From: Vicia villosa
Taxonomy: Eukaryota > Streptophyta > Magnoliopsida > Fabales > Fabaceae
Direction of reading: 5' to 3'
NCBI RefSeq assembly: GCF_029867415.1
Contig: NC_081182.1
Coordinates: forward strand, 13,514,497-13,578,496
DNA: 64,000 nucleotides
Every line of letters starts with the position of its first letter. Position 1 is the stretch's first letter. Below the pieces are notes generated by a model that was not told where the DNA came from, ran no database searches, and saw nothing but the letters and a program-made list of their open reading frames with translations. Position numbers and translations under genes: made by a program. Below, in pieces: positions 20,870 through 36,839 of this stretch.

Positions 20870-21540
20870 ACTTTAATTTTACTAAGTTCAATCCGTTAAC
20901 TTATTCTATACCATTGGCTAGTTTAGAAGGTAATTTATCAAATTTTGACTATTTTTCATCAAATAAATCCTTAGTGTTAATATTAGATATAAAAACAGTT
21001 GTTAAAAATGGTCATTATTATCACTTGAAACTCATACACAAAACTCGTACATAACTTTAAAATTTTATATTTGAATTTGAATGACATGTCTTAAGAATTG
21101 TAATTAATTATTTATTTAATTATTTAATTATTTATTTAACATTAAAATTGTAATAAAATCACAAAAATAGTTTAATTTTGTTAAATTGAGAAGTGCTTTG
21201 TTTATAGGTTCTCAGTAGTAGGGAGAAATCTTACCCTATGTTTGTGGAACTGACATCATTTTTTATTGTTGTAATGAGTTGTATCAATCTTTTGCCAAAA
21301 TCTTCTTTTACCAAGTCCTATGATTTACAATCTAAGAAACAATGAATTCAGGCTTTATGACAAAATAGTGTCACAAGAAACTCTAAAATACCGTAAAGAA
21401 TTTGTGTGTTTAAGACGTTGATGTGACAAGTTTACATGTAAGAAGAGGGCTTGCATGTAGCTTTCTTAAGTAAGTTGACATGATAAGTTAAAAAAAATGT
21501 AGTTATAAAGCTTACATTAATAAGTCAAATCCGTGTTCTA
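20870..21540. repeat. Flank module M3
   Basis: Module with AGGGAGAAATCTTACCCTAT, CCAAGTCCTATGATTTACAA, AACAATGAATTCAGGCTTTA and AGTGTCACAAGAAACTCTAA, in the same order as M1. It lies upstream of copy 2 as M1 lies upstream of copy 1, so gene and flank were duplicated together. Confidence 0.7.
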
Positions 21541-22460
21541 GAGCTTGATCTTCATCGGAGATTTTGTCGGCGAAAAAAATAGTAGAGCATCTCTTATGAT
21601 AAGTGAAAATGTTGGAAGGGTGATTGAAAACATTTTAAAAAAAAATCAAAATATTTCGATAGTAACTGATGTGAGTACCAAATGACCATGAACAATTTAT
21701 ATAAAAATAAATATTAATAAAATATTATTCTGTTGGTCTAACAGATGGTCGAACCTGTTCTAAAAATGCGATTACATGAATCGCTTTTTTCAACGTGAGA
21801 TATTTTGGTATACTCGTCTCAACTGCTCGGCCATTGAATAACCGAATATATTATATTATATTATATTAACTTATTTACTAAAATATATTATTAATTAAAT
21901 TATAAAACAATTATTCAATTAAATTTTATATAAAATTATTATATTATTTTATATTAATCAAATATAATATTAAATTAAATTAATACTTAAAATAATTAAT
22001 AATATTATTAATAAATAAAAAACATTATAAATTAATTTATAAAAATTTGAAAACGAAAAAAAAATTCCTTCATAAGTTCAACCAATCATTTTTTGATTTA
22101 ATATTGAATTGTAAAATTATATTATGAATAAATAAAAACTTGAAATGTTTGAAGTAGTAATATTTTTTTATCAAATGTTTTTTTTTTGTTGCAATTTTTT
22201 TTTCAAATGTTTGTAGTACTAATATAAGTTCATAGATAAATCAGATGACTAATAAAGTTTGCAGTAACATATGCATTATCTTTTTGTAGTACTAGTTAAA
22301 AATGGTCATTATTATCAGTTTTTATAAATTATATCAGTTTTTATAAATTATCTTTTTAGTCGGTTGACAAAATAACAAGTATCACATTAAAGTTGTACCC
22401 AAAACTCATATGCACAACTAAGAAATTTTAAATTCAAAATCGAATGAAATATGCAACTTA
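21541..22460. other. AT-rich intergenic stretch
   Basis: Nothing coding. The piece at 21545-21840 is slightly less AT-rich (AGAGCTTGATCTTCATCGG to CAACTGCTCGGCCATTGAA) and may be an unrecognised mobile fragment. Confidence 0.35.
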
Positions 22461-22909
22461 GAGCTTGTTTGTTTTAGCTTTTTTTAAAAATAACTTTTAC
22501 AATGTTACATAAGTTTGTGTAAAAAAGTTTTGTAAAGAAACTTTTTATAAAATTTCAAATGAAAATTTGGTTTGAATAATTATTCTTAAAATCAAATTTT
22601 AGGTATTTCATTTATTTGTGAAAAAAAATTGAATATCAAAATTTCAAAAAATCACTTAATTTTGAAGTTATTTCAAATAGACTTTCATAAAAATCATTTT
22701 TAAAATACAACATTTTTAAAAAATTGCGATTTTGACTAAGTTTTGGTCTTCGATAATTTATGTTTATGTAATAGGATGTCAAAATTAGTGTTTCATTTTA
22801 GAAAAGAAAATAAAAAAACTTGTAATATTTTGAAAAACGGTTTTGAAAAATCTATTTTCAAAGATACAAAGAAAAAATCAATTTTTTTAAACCTGAAACA
22901 AACAGGTCC
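22461..22909. mobile_element. Tourist-like MITE with TTA target duplication
   Basis: Terminal inverted repeats GAGCTTGTTTGTTT and AAACAAACAGGTCC are flanked by TTA at 22458-22460 and 22910-22912. The element is 449 bp and non-coding. Confidence 0.75.
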
Positions 22910-23770
22910 TTAATGCCATCATTACATATTGATTATGTCTTGAGGATTGTAATTTCCTTATTTAATTAGCTATAGTATTTAACATTAAAATTGTAACAAA
23001 ATCACAAAAATAATACTCAGATTTAGCTATAGTATTTGTAAAATTGGTCTGTGCTAGGTTGGTAGGTGCTCAGTAGTAGTAGGGAGAAACCTTATCATAT
23101 GTTTCTAGATTTTATGCATCAGAACCAACTAGTAAACATCATGAATATGACTCGTGTTTTCGTTATTTTAATGAGAGAATCCACATACATACCACTCAAT
23201 TTGGTGGTATAAATGGACTCCACTTAATATATTATATTGTTTTATAATTTTCAATTATTTAATTGATTAAAATACATTTTTCAAATATCCATACCACTCA
23301 TTTAAAATTTTAAATTGGATTCCACTAATACTAAAATATACTTCAATTTAATTTGTGAATGGTTAAAAGGAAATTTTTTTGCCAAATCCTACCAAAGCCA
23401 CGGTGCCAAAAAAGGGTTTATTGATATCTGGACCATTGCATTCAAATATTATTATTTTCTGATATTGGGTAGTCTTATATTGTTAAGCAACCATCAATAA
23501 TCATGCTCTATAATCATGCTCTGAGTCTATGAATCTTCTGCTAAATCTTTTGTTACCAACTCCTAGGATTTTACAACATAGGAAACAATGAATCATAAAT
23601 CCAGACATTAAGACAGACAAGACACTCTAAAATGCTGTGTAGTTAATGTGACAAGTTTGCATGTAAGACTTACTTCTATAGGTAGTTATATTGGCACAAT
23701 CACAGAGCTTGCATGCATAAGTTTTTAAAATAAGTTGACATGAGAAGTTAGATAATTTCATTTACCTGTA
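22910..23770. repeat. Flank module M4, interrupted
   Basis: Module pieces at 22915-23160 (GTCTTGAGGATTGTAATTT, AGGGAGAAACCTTATC, CATCATGAATATGACTC) and 23520-23770 (GTTACCAACTCCTAGGATTT, AACAATGAATCATAAATCC). Between them lies about 350 bp of unrelated AT-rich DNA with a TACCACTCAATTTGGTGGTA palindrome near 23188-23207. Confidence 0.6.
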
Positions 23771-23771
23771 A

Positions 23772-24329
23772 GACTATGTACAATGGTTACATTATTCAAC
23801 ATTCTACTTTTTCACTTTTTATCTTCCACATCATCTTCTCTCTCTTCCACCTAATAATTCAACACCTATTCAATTTTTTTTCACTACAATGGTTTTGTTT
23901 AATAAAATTCAACACCCTACCCCACATCATATTCTTATTTTCTTTTAAAGTTTTGTTTTTATGATTATATATTAATATCTATTATCAATTAAAAGTGAAT
24001 TTTTTTTTATGAGTCCAAATCAAATGAACCAAGTCTCTATTTATAGAGGAAAAAAAATAATGAATTTTGATAAAAATAAAAATAAATAAAAAATTTATTT
24101 ACTATGAAATAATTAATTTTAAATGATTAAAAGAAAATAAAATCTAAATAATCACAACAACCAATAAAATTGTGTAAAGTGTTGCATGTGGCCCCACTTT
24201 TTTCTCATTCAACATGTTGAATCTTTTCAACACCAATTAATCCACATCACATTAAACACCTCATTCAACAAACCATTGTAGACATTCAACTATTGAATAA
24301 TTTTTTCAACACCCCCATTGTAAATGGTC
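23772..24329. mobile_element. Tourist-like MITE with TAA target duplication
   Basis: Ends GACTATGTACAATGG and CCATTGTAAATGGTC are inverted. TAA flanks both sides (23769-23771 and 24330-24332). Subterminal TTCAACA/TGTTGAA words recur in both halves. The element is 558 bp and non-coding. Confidence 0.75.
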
Positions 24330-24451
24330 TAAAGCAAAAGTTTTTACATCGATGAGTAAAAAAAAGAAATTATAACATTTTTTAGTTTAATTTTAATTGT
24401 CAAAATCTTGAAAGGATTGAAGTTGTAATTTTTGATCAAATGTTTGAAGTA

Positions 24452-27278
<2,827 letters not shown>

Positions 27279-27328
<50 letters not shown>
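27279..27328. repeat. TG/TA microsatellite
   Basis: Short (TG)n then (TA)n tract, ending exactly at the first base of foldback element C. Confidence 0.9.
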
Positions 27329-29154
<1,826 letters not shown>

Positions 29155-29173
29155 AATATTTTGTAAATATAAA

Positions 29174-29343
29174 CCAAGTGCTTGGGCTCGAGTGGCAAAC
29201 GAGTCAATATAAAGGACGACATTCGGGAAATATCGAGTTCGGTTCCTGACAAAAACAACGCTTGGCCAGTGCACGTGCCTCCGTAGCACAAGCCAGATTA
29301 GTCGATCTACTATGTAGGTCAGAACCGGTGCGAAAGCAAAAAA
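29174..29343 (+). mobile_element. tRNA-derived SINE with TSD
   Basis: A 170-bp insert begins CCAAGTGCTTGGGCTCGAGT. It carries a box A-like segment (TGGGCTCGAGTGGCAAACG) and a pol III box B-like segment (GAGTTCGGTTCC near 29238), and ends in an A run. It is flanked by a 19-bp direct repeat, AATATTTTGTAAATATAAA (29155-29173 and 29344-29362). The TSD, A tail, internal promoter boxes and length define a plant SINE. It interrupts a flank module, so it is younger than the duplications. Confidence 0.85.
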
Positions 29344-29362
29344 AATATTTTGTAAATATAAA

Positions 29363-29889
29363 AACAGAGTTGTTAAAAATTGTCATTATTATCACTTGAA
29401 ACTCATACACAAAACTCATACATAACTATTAAATTTTAGATTCAAATTCAAATGTTATGTATTAAGGATTGTAATTTACTTATTTAATTATATGTATTTG
29501 GATATGTATTTAATATCAAAATTGTAATAAAATAACAAAAATAGTTTAATTTGTTAAATTGAGTTATGTTATGTTTATATGTGCTCAGTATTAGGGAGAA
29601 ACCTTACCCTATGTTTCTGGATTTTGTGCATGAGAGGAATGACTAGTATACATCATGAATATGACTAATGTTTTGGTTATTGTAATGAATTGTATGAATC
29701 TTCTTTTAAATCTTCTGTTACCAAGTCTTAGGAATTTACAACATAGGAAATAATGAATTCAGGCTTTAAGACAATCACAAGAAACTCTAAAATAGCATGT
29801 AGAGTTTGCATGCTTAAGAAGTTAATGTGACAAATTTACATGTAAGACTTGCTGACATGATAATAATCAACAGTAAGCCGACATGACAA
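29363..29889. repeat. Flank module M5
   Basis: It has AGGGAGAAACCTTACCCTAT, CATCATGAATATGACTAATG, GTTACCAAGTCTTAGG and GAGTTTGCATGCTTAAGAAG in the order seen in M1 and M3. No burpitide gene lies beside it. Confidence 0.7.
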
Positions 29890-29891
29890 TA

Positions 29892-30141
29892 CTCTCTTTG
29901 TTTTACAATGAGTGTCGTTTTATCAAGTAAAATTTGTTTCAAAATGAATGTCATTCTCACTTTTTAATATAGTAATGATTGCTATTTTTCCAATTCTATC
30001 CTTCAATTATTACTGTGTACACTACTTTCAATATATTTATAAGGTTAATTTAGTAAAATTACAATGTCACATAACAATTTATTACATTCCTTAATTTGTG
30101 TGTAAAAACCTTAAACGACACTCATTTTGAAACGGATGGAG
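29892..30141. mobile_element. Stowaway-like MITE
   Basis: Ends CTCTCTTTGTTTTACAATGA and CATTTTGAAACGGATGGAG, with TA on both sides (29890-29891 and 30142-30143). Internal inverted copies of ATGAGTGTCGTTTTA and AACGACACTCAT. Non-coding, 250 bp. Confidence 0.75.
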
Positions 30142-30151
30142 TAATATATTA

Positions 30152-30297
30152 CTCTCTCTAGTCTAACTTATAGGAAAAAGTTCACTTTTTAAATACATTG
30201 AATAAATAATGTATTTGGACAATATATTGACTAGATATATTAATTATTCAACGTATCTATAAAGTAAAATTTTTCTTATAAATAGGACTAGAGGAAG
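30152..30297. mobile_element. Second, shorter Stowaway-like MITE
   Basis: Ends CTCTCTCTAGTCTAACTTAT and ATAAATAGGACTAGAGGAAG, with TA duplications at 30150-30151 and 30298-30299. It is 146 bp. It lies only 10 bp from the preceding MITE. Confidence 0.65.
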
Positions 30298-30390
30298 TAA
30301 TACAATGCATCCGTTTTTGGTTTAAAATTGAATTGTGAAATTATATTTTAAATAAATTTTTATAAACCAAAATCTAGAAATGTTTGAAGT

Positions 30391-30867
30391 TGTGAAAATT
30401 AGATCAAACTCTATTAGGTCGAAGGGTAGCTTCTGGTTCGACGGAGAATATGTATAAGGTCGAAGCTTGTTTGCATGTTGTTGTTGAAATCCTACATATT
30501 ATAGTCGAAATGTGTTCTACTATGTCGGTGTCAAAATTATAGGGTTGTTAGTATTTCGAATTAGGCATGTTTGTTATGTCCAATTGTTTAAGTAAGTTTG
30601 TACCATAAGTTAGCTTGTAATGGGTATTTTTGAAAAAGCTCATTAGTTTAGTATGTAAGGTTTATTATAAATAGCATACTAGTCTCTCATTATTGCCTAC
30701 GACAAATCCTAATTTAGGTTGAGAGGATTATATGTTATTTTTGTAACAGTTGTAATCTTGTTTGAAGAGAAAGTAAAGAATAGCACTTATAGCCAATTCC
30801 TTGTTGTTCTTCTTGCTTCTCATTGTGTTCCATATTATACTTTGTTCTTGACATCGTTTTCATAACA
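30391..30867 (+). repeat. 5' LTR of the copia element
   Basis: Begins TGTGAAAATTAGATCAAACT and ends near CATAACA. It shares GAAGGGTAGCTTCTGGTTCG, TATGTCCAATTGTTTAAGT, GCATACTAGTCTCTCAT and GTAATCTTGTTTGAAGAGAA with the 3' LTR. Confidence 0.88.
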
Positions 30868-33733
30868 AATTGGTAAGGTGAGTGTGGAGAAGATGACTTC
30901 AACAAAGTATGAGATTGAAAAGTTCACCATAGTGAACAAATTTCGATCTATGGCGCTTGAAGATGAAAGCTCTACTAGTTCAGCGGGGTTGTTTGGAAGC
31001 GTTGAAAGGAGTGGCGGCTATGGACACTGCGTTAACGGAAAAAGAAAAGACGGTCATGATTGAGATAGCCTACAATGCAATTCTATTGAGCATTGGTGAT
31101 AAGGTTCTTCAACAGGTATCAAAGGAGACGACATCATCAGGGTTATGGGTGAAACTTGAAAGTTTGTACATGACGAAATCATTGGTAAATCGACTCTACC
31201 TGAAGCAAGCTTTGTATTCATTCAAGATGATTGAAGACAAAGTGTTGGCTGAGCAGTTGGATATGTTCAACAAGCTGATTCTTGATCTTGAAGATATTGA
31301 TTTGAAGATCGATGATGAAGATCAAGCGTTGTTGTTGTTGTGCGCTTTGCCCAAAACACATGCTCACTTCAAATAAACTCTATTGTATGAAAGGGAGTCC
31401 CTGACCTTCGAAGAAGTTCAATCATCCTTGTATTCTAAGGACTTGAACGAACGAGAAGAAGAAAGGTAAAAGTTAGCAGAAGTCTTACCGTGGTGAATCA
31501 TCTGGTATTCGATGCTATCATTGTAAGAGTGAGGTTCATACAAGAAAGGTGTGCCATGAACGCTTGAAAGATGATGGAGGTAAGGATAATGGCAACACAG
31601 CCATTGTTCAAGATGATTTCGAATCATCTAATGTTCTTGTGGTTTCAAGAAGTGACTCAACTCTCAAGTAAGGAGCGGATTATGGATTTAGGTTGCACTT
31701 GGCACATGACTCCAAACAAATACTTCTTCAAGGAATTATGTGATCAAGATGGTGGATCTGTATTGCTGTGAAACATCAAAGCTTCAAAATTGCAGGTGTT
31801 AGATCTATAAGATTCAAGCTCCATGGTGAGTCAATAAGATTGTTGACTGAAGTCAGGTATGTTCCTGATTTGAAGAGAAATTTTATTTCTCTTGGTGAAT
31901 TCGACAAGAAAGGATATGTTTTTCAAGAAGAGAAAAATATCCTAGAAGTCATGAAGGGGTCGAAGGAAATCTTGAGAGGCGTGAAGAAACAAGGCTTGTA
32001 TACCCTTGAGGCTGAAGTGGTAAGTGTTTTGACAAATGTTGCATCCACGAAATCCTTGTCGATGACAGAAAATTGGCACATGCGATTGGGCCTTGTCAGT
32101 GAAAAGGGTCTGGTTGAATTGGGAAAACCAAATATCTTGGCGGAGACAAAGTCGAAAAAGCTGAAGTTTTGTGAACCATGTGTACTTGGAAAATCTTGCA
32201 GAATGAAGTTCAACAAAATCAAACAAAGAACACATGGATTTCTTGATTACATCCATGCTGGTCGAAAATAAAATTGACATAAAGGTCAAGAGGTTGAGAA
32301 CCGATAATGGCCTTGAATTTTTCAATGACGCGTTCGACAACTTTGGTGATGCCTCTGGTATTGCAAGGAACAAAACTACTACACGTACTCCACAGCAAAA
32401 TGGTTTGGCTGAAAGGTTTAATCAAACTATTTTGGAGAGAGTTATATGCATGTTGACTAGTGGTGGGTTAAAGAAGGTGTTTTGGGCTAAGGCTGTTTCG
32501 ACAACAACTTATCTGATAAACAGATGTCCTTCGACCGCGTTAGATATGAAGACACTTGAAAAAGTTTGGTCGAGACATCCACCAGATCTCGATAAATTGA
32601 GAGTATTTGGCTGTGTAGCCTATGCTCACATTAGGCAAGACAAGGTCGAACCTAGAGCTCTGAAATATATGTTCATGGGATATCTTGAAGGAGTCAAAGC
32701 TTATATGCTATGGTGCCTAGATCCAGGTCACAAGAGGAGTATCACCAGTCAAGATGTAGTTTTCAATGAAGCAGAAATGGCTTTTAAGAAATCTGATAAT
32801 GTTGGTCGAAGTGCAGAAATATCTGACGAATAGCTGGAACAAGTAAAGATTCCTGTTGAGGTAGAGCATGTTGATGCTGAATTGCATATTCCAGATGAAG
32901 TCGAAGAAGAAGCAAAAGATGCTAAGGAAGTTGAGGAAACTGTCTAGAACTACCTATTGTTTAGAGATAGGTTGATAAGATTCATCAAGCCACCTTAGAG
33001 ACTTAGGAATGCAGATATTATAACTTATGCCTTAATATCTACAAGTGAAGTTCTAGACGAAGAACCTAGAAACTATAAGGAAGTTATGAGGATTCGAAAT
33101 AAGACTGAATGGCTGAAGGACATGAATGATAAGATGAAATATCTTCATGATAATCACACTTGGGAATTGATCAAGAAACCTACTGGAGCAAGGTTAGTCA
33201 TTTGTAAATGGATTTTCAAAGTTAAGGAAGGAATCAAAGGTGTTTCACTCAGAAACAAAGTGTCAACTTCAATGTTGTGTTCTCTTTGTTGTGAAGCACA
33301 CATCTATTCGAATGTTGCTTTCCATGGTGGCATAGTTCAATCTTGAATTGGAACAGATGGATGTGAAGACTGCGTTCTTGTATGGTGATCTAGATAAAAC
33401 GATCTTGATGAGGCAACTTGAAGGGTATGTCGAAAAGGGGAAGCGAGATTATGTGTGTAAGCTAAAGAGATCTTTGTATGGACTGAAACAATCTCCTCGA
33501 CAGTGGAATAAGAGATTCGACAAGTTCATGACATACATAAGTTTCATTAGAAGATAGTTCGACCACTGAGTTCACTTCCAATTTTGACCTAATAATTCAT
33601 TTGTTATTTTGTTGCTTTATATAAATGATATTCTCATAGAAAGCAACAATGTTGAAGATGTAATAAGGGTAAAGGCTGAATTCAATAAGGAGTTTGATAT
33701 GAAGGATCTAGGAGCTGCATCCAGGATTCTAGG

Positions 33734-35153
33734 TGATCGGTCACCATTTCTACCTAATTTCTGTCATGTATTCGGTCTAAATTTGTCGATTCGGTAACAC
33801 TTTGATCAATGTTTTATTGCTTTTGTTTAAGTATTTCATGTTCCATTGTTTTTATGTTTACTTTGCATTTTGTTTTAATTTAAGTTATTTAGATTCTTTT
33901 GATGCCGTTTGGTTAGTTGTGTATGAATATCAGGTTTAAACAAGTCATCTTAAGTGTCAAAGCAACTATGAAGGAAGGAGAGGCAAGAGAAAGATGAAAA
34001 TTCAAGGTTCTGGGGTCTAACACGGCCGCCCGTGCTTCCACGCACGGCCCGTGTCAGGAGAATGGCACTCTCCATACAAAATCCAGGGACCACGCACGGC
34101 CGCCCGTGCTTCCACGCACGGCCCGTGTCAGGATGGCTGGGAGAAAAAATAAAAATAAAGAGCAGCACGGCCGCCCGTGCGTCCAAGCACGGCCAGTGCT
34201 GCTGTGAGCGTGAAAACTTCCAATTTTAAGGCTTTTTCACTAAATCTCCACCTTGAGGGTACTTTAGACATTTCATTTGCCTGAGATTTGTACCTAGACT
34301 ATTTAGTTGAGTTTGAGAGAATTATTTTGGGACTTTTTGCATCATACGATAGAAAACTACAGAGGAGAGAAGATAGCTTCATCAAGGGTTTCGGAGACGG
34401 AGAGATTCAACGGTGGACACCATTGAAGATCAAAGTTCCCCATTATCTTTGTAATGTCTAAATTCTTTACTTTGTCTTTCTTGAATATTATGAGAGGCTA
34501 AACCCCCCAATGCTAGGGGGTGGTCCTGATTTGGTTTTTGTAATAACGATGAATTTGTGATTTCGTCAATACATTGGTTTATATTATTCAGTTAAATTAT
34601 GCAATGTTCTTCTTGTTTTCTTTATCGGTCAAATAAGGATTAATCTATGGCTAACAAATACAGGACTGTAGTTGTTAGGGTTTGTGCATAATTTGATTAT
34701 AGTAGATATCACCTAGGACTAGGGATACCCTATAATTACCACATAATCTTGATTATACAAAAGCTTGGTTTCAATTTAGGTTCCTAAGGACTTAGGATTT
34801 AGGTTGGAAGACCAAAGGTTTTCTCACTAAGGACTTAGGAGGAAACACCCTAAGGATGTGGTAACTGAATGTTATGAACTTGTTGAAGAGATCTTAATTC
34901 TGAAAGTGTTACATGCCAAATCAACCACTCACCCTAGCATCTCATATATTTGATAATAAAACTCAATTTATTTTTCTCATTATTTTTCTTTGCAAGGATT
35001 AAATTCCCCAAAACCAAAACATTAGTTTTTGTTCAATTGAATTATATTTTACGAATCTGTATTTCCTACGCAGTCCTTGAGATCGACATTCAGGGAATTT
35101 CCCCTATTATTACTACAGAGGCAAAAATAGTACACTTGCTATTTTTCCGATCA
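33734..35153. mobile_element. Nested solo LTR with 5-bp target duplication CTAGG
   Basis: The 1420-bp insert begins TGATCGG and ends CCGATCA (TG...CA with short inverted ends). It is flanked by CTAGG on both sides (33729-33733 and 35154-35158). Removing it reconnects the copia reading frame at that point, which confirms it as an insertion. It contains no coding domain, so it is a solo LTR. The left part holds three GC-rich palindromic units (34021-34200). The ending resembles LTR ends of plant Ty3/gypsy elements, but the family is not proven. Confidence 0.85.
34021..34200. repeat. Three GC-rich palindromic repeats in the solo LTR
   Basis: Units starting CACGGCCGCCCGTGC at 34021, 34095 and 34166 (74 and 71 bp apart). 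Each is followed by TTCCACGCACGGCCCGTG or a variant, so each unit can pair with itself and with its neighbours. They are strikingly CpG-rich in an AT-rich setting. Confidence 0.85.
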
Positions 35154-35992
35154 CTAGGGATTGACATTCGAAGAGATAGAAAGAAGTCGAAATTATGTTT
35201 ATCTACAGAGGCATACCTACTAAAGATTCTCGAAAAGTTTGGTATGTTGAATTCAAAGTCTGTTGTGACTCCGACAAACCCTCAATTCAAGCTGAGTATA
35301 TATCAGTGTCCAAGTAATGATGTCGAAAGAGCTTATATAAATAGCATCCCATATGAAAATATAGTTGGTTTTTTGATGTGTGATATGGTATGTACTTAAC
35401 CCGACATAACATATGCAGTAAGTCTTATAAGCAGGTACATGGCGAATTCTGAAAAGGCTCACAAGTAAGCATTGATGTGGATTCTAATATACGTAAATGG
35501 GACTTTGAACATAGTTCTAATTTATGGTGGAGCCTTGGGTGAAGATAGTAAAGCAGTAATCAAAGGATATGTCGACTCTGATTATGCAGGTTGTATGGAT
35601 TCCAGAAAATCTATTTTTGGATATGTTTTCATTATGTTTGGCACAACCATTAGTTGGAAAGCAACACTTCATAAGGTTTTGCTAAGGAATTGAAACTTCA
35701 AGGTCAAGGTATCACTGTTAAATGTGATAGTCAAAGTGCTATACACCTGCCGAAGAACTCAGCATATCTTAAACGAACCAAGCACATCGATGCGAGGTTG
35801 CATTTCATTAGAGGAGTAATCGAGCGTGGAGAAGTCCAAGTGTTAAGGGTTTCAACAGATCACAATGTTGCTGATATGATCACCAAGACATTGTCAAGTT
35901 GCAAATTTTTCCACTGTATGCAATTGATAAAACTACATGAAGAAAGCTAGTCTGGTCTTTGATTTTATATAGTTTGTTCTAAGGTGGAGATT

Positions 35993-36466
35993 TGTAAGAA
36001 TCAGATCAAACTCTATTATTTCGAAGGGTAGCTTCTGGTTCGACAGAAAATATGCATGAGGTTGAAGCTTGTTCGCATGTTGCTATCGAATACCTACATA
36101 CTGTAGTCGAAATGTGTTCTAGTATGAGGGTGTCGAAATACTAAGGTTATTAATATTTCGAATTGAGTCTGTATGTTATGTCCAATTGTTTAAGTTAGCT
36201 TGTACCCTAAGTTAGCTTGTAATGGGTATTTGTGAAAAGGCCCATTAGTTTAGTATGTTAGGTTTACTATAAATAGCATACTAGTCTCTCATCATTGTAT
36301 ACGGAAAATCTTAATTTAGAGTGAGAAAGTTATATATTATTTTTATAACACTTGTAATCTTGTTTGAAGAGAAAGTAAAGAATATTAGTTATAACCAATT
36401 CCTTATTGTTTTTCTTGCTTACTATTGAGTTCCCTATTATACTTTGTTCTTGGCATTGTTTTATCA
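35993..36466 (+). repeat. 3' LTR of the copia element
   Basis: Begins TGTAAGAATCAGATCAAACT directly after the polypurine tract and ends near TTTTATCA. Many substitutions against the 5' LTR. Confidence 0.87.
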
Positions 36467-36499
36467 AATGTTTGTAGTACTTATAAAAATACTTGGAAG

Positions 36500-36822
36500 T
36501 AGGGGTGGCAAAACGGGTCCAGCCCGCGGAGAAAGCCAGTTTTGCCCACATTTTTTTGCGGGGCTGGACCAGGTTTTAGGCTCGCTCTCTTTAATGTGTC
36601 CGTCCCATTATTTTGTATGTATGAGCTTTATCATACAATTTTACTATTTTTAGTCCTAAAATGTTCAATGCCCACGAGCCTTCCTCGCCTTGCTCTCATT
36701 TTTTTTCGAGGTGAAACAAGATTTAAGACCCGCACTCTCAAATATGTCCGCCCACCACATTTTTTCGCAGACTTTTGCAGTGCGGGCCTAAGCGGAACGA
36801 ACATGCCCGTTTGCCACCCTTA
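36500..36822. mobile_element. hAT-type MITE
   Basis: Terminal inverted repeats TAGGGGTGGCAAAACGGG and CCCGTTTGCCACCCTTA bound a 323-bp non-coding, GC-richer element. The flanking 8-mers CTTGGAAG and TTTAGAAA agree at 5 of 8 positions, compatible with an aged 8-bp duplication. Confidence 0.75.
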
Positions 36823-36839
36823 TTTAGAAAAAACATACG

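Larger units (their letters stand above)
30893..35950 (+). pseudogene. Copia gag-pol relic
   Basis: Recognisable pieces in order: Gag (starts MTSTKYEIEKFT; a frameshift near 30930-31000; then LYLKQALYSFKM, stop at 31374-31376); zinc knuckle CYHCKSEVHTRKVC (31519-31560); protease, where the usual DSG reads DLG (MDLGCTWHMT near 31690); integrase zinc region (FCEPCVLGKSCRMKF); then a deletion that removes the first catalytic Asp region (LDYIHA runs straight into a later segment near 32255); the remaining D-x35-E (TDNGLEF to GLAERF) is present; RT pieces [25 protein letters not shown] and YINDILI (33616-33637) in place of YVDD; and RNase H/tail pieces (DSDYAGCMDSRKS, KCDSQSAIHL, TKHIDARLHFI). A 1.42-kb foreign insert (33734-35153) splits the RT-RNase H region. 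It is non-functional. Confidence 0.88.
30391..36466 (+). mobile_element. Decayed Ty1/copia LTR retrotransposon with a nested solo LTR
   Basis: Diverged direct LTRs (about 30391-30867 and 35993-36466) enclose Gag, protease, integrase, RT and RNase H remnants in copia order on the plus strand. A polypurine tract (AAGGTGGAGA at 35981-35990) precedes the 3' LTR, and an AATTGGTAAGGTG sequence follows the 5' LTR where a Met-tRNA primer site is expected. The LTRs differ at many sites and by small indels, so the insertion is old. I see no clean target-site duplication. Confidence 0.9.

Noticed and set aside
29174..29343. tRNA gene
   Set aside because: Box A and B are present but there is no cloverleaf. 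The A tail and target-site duplication show a SINE.
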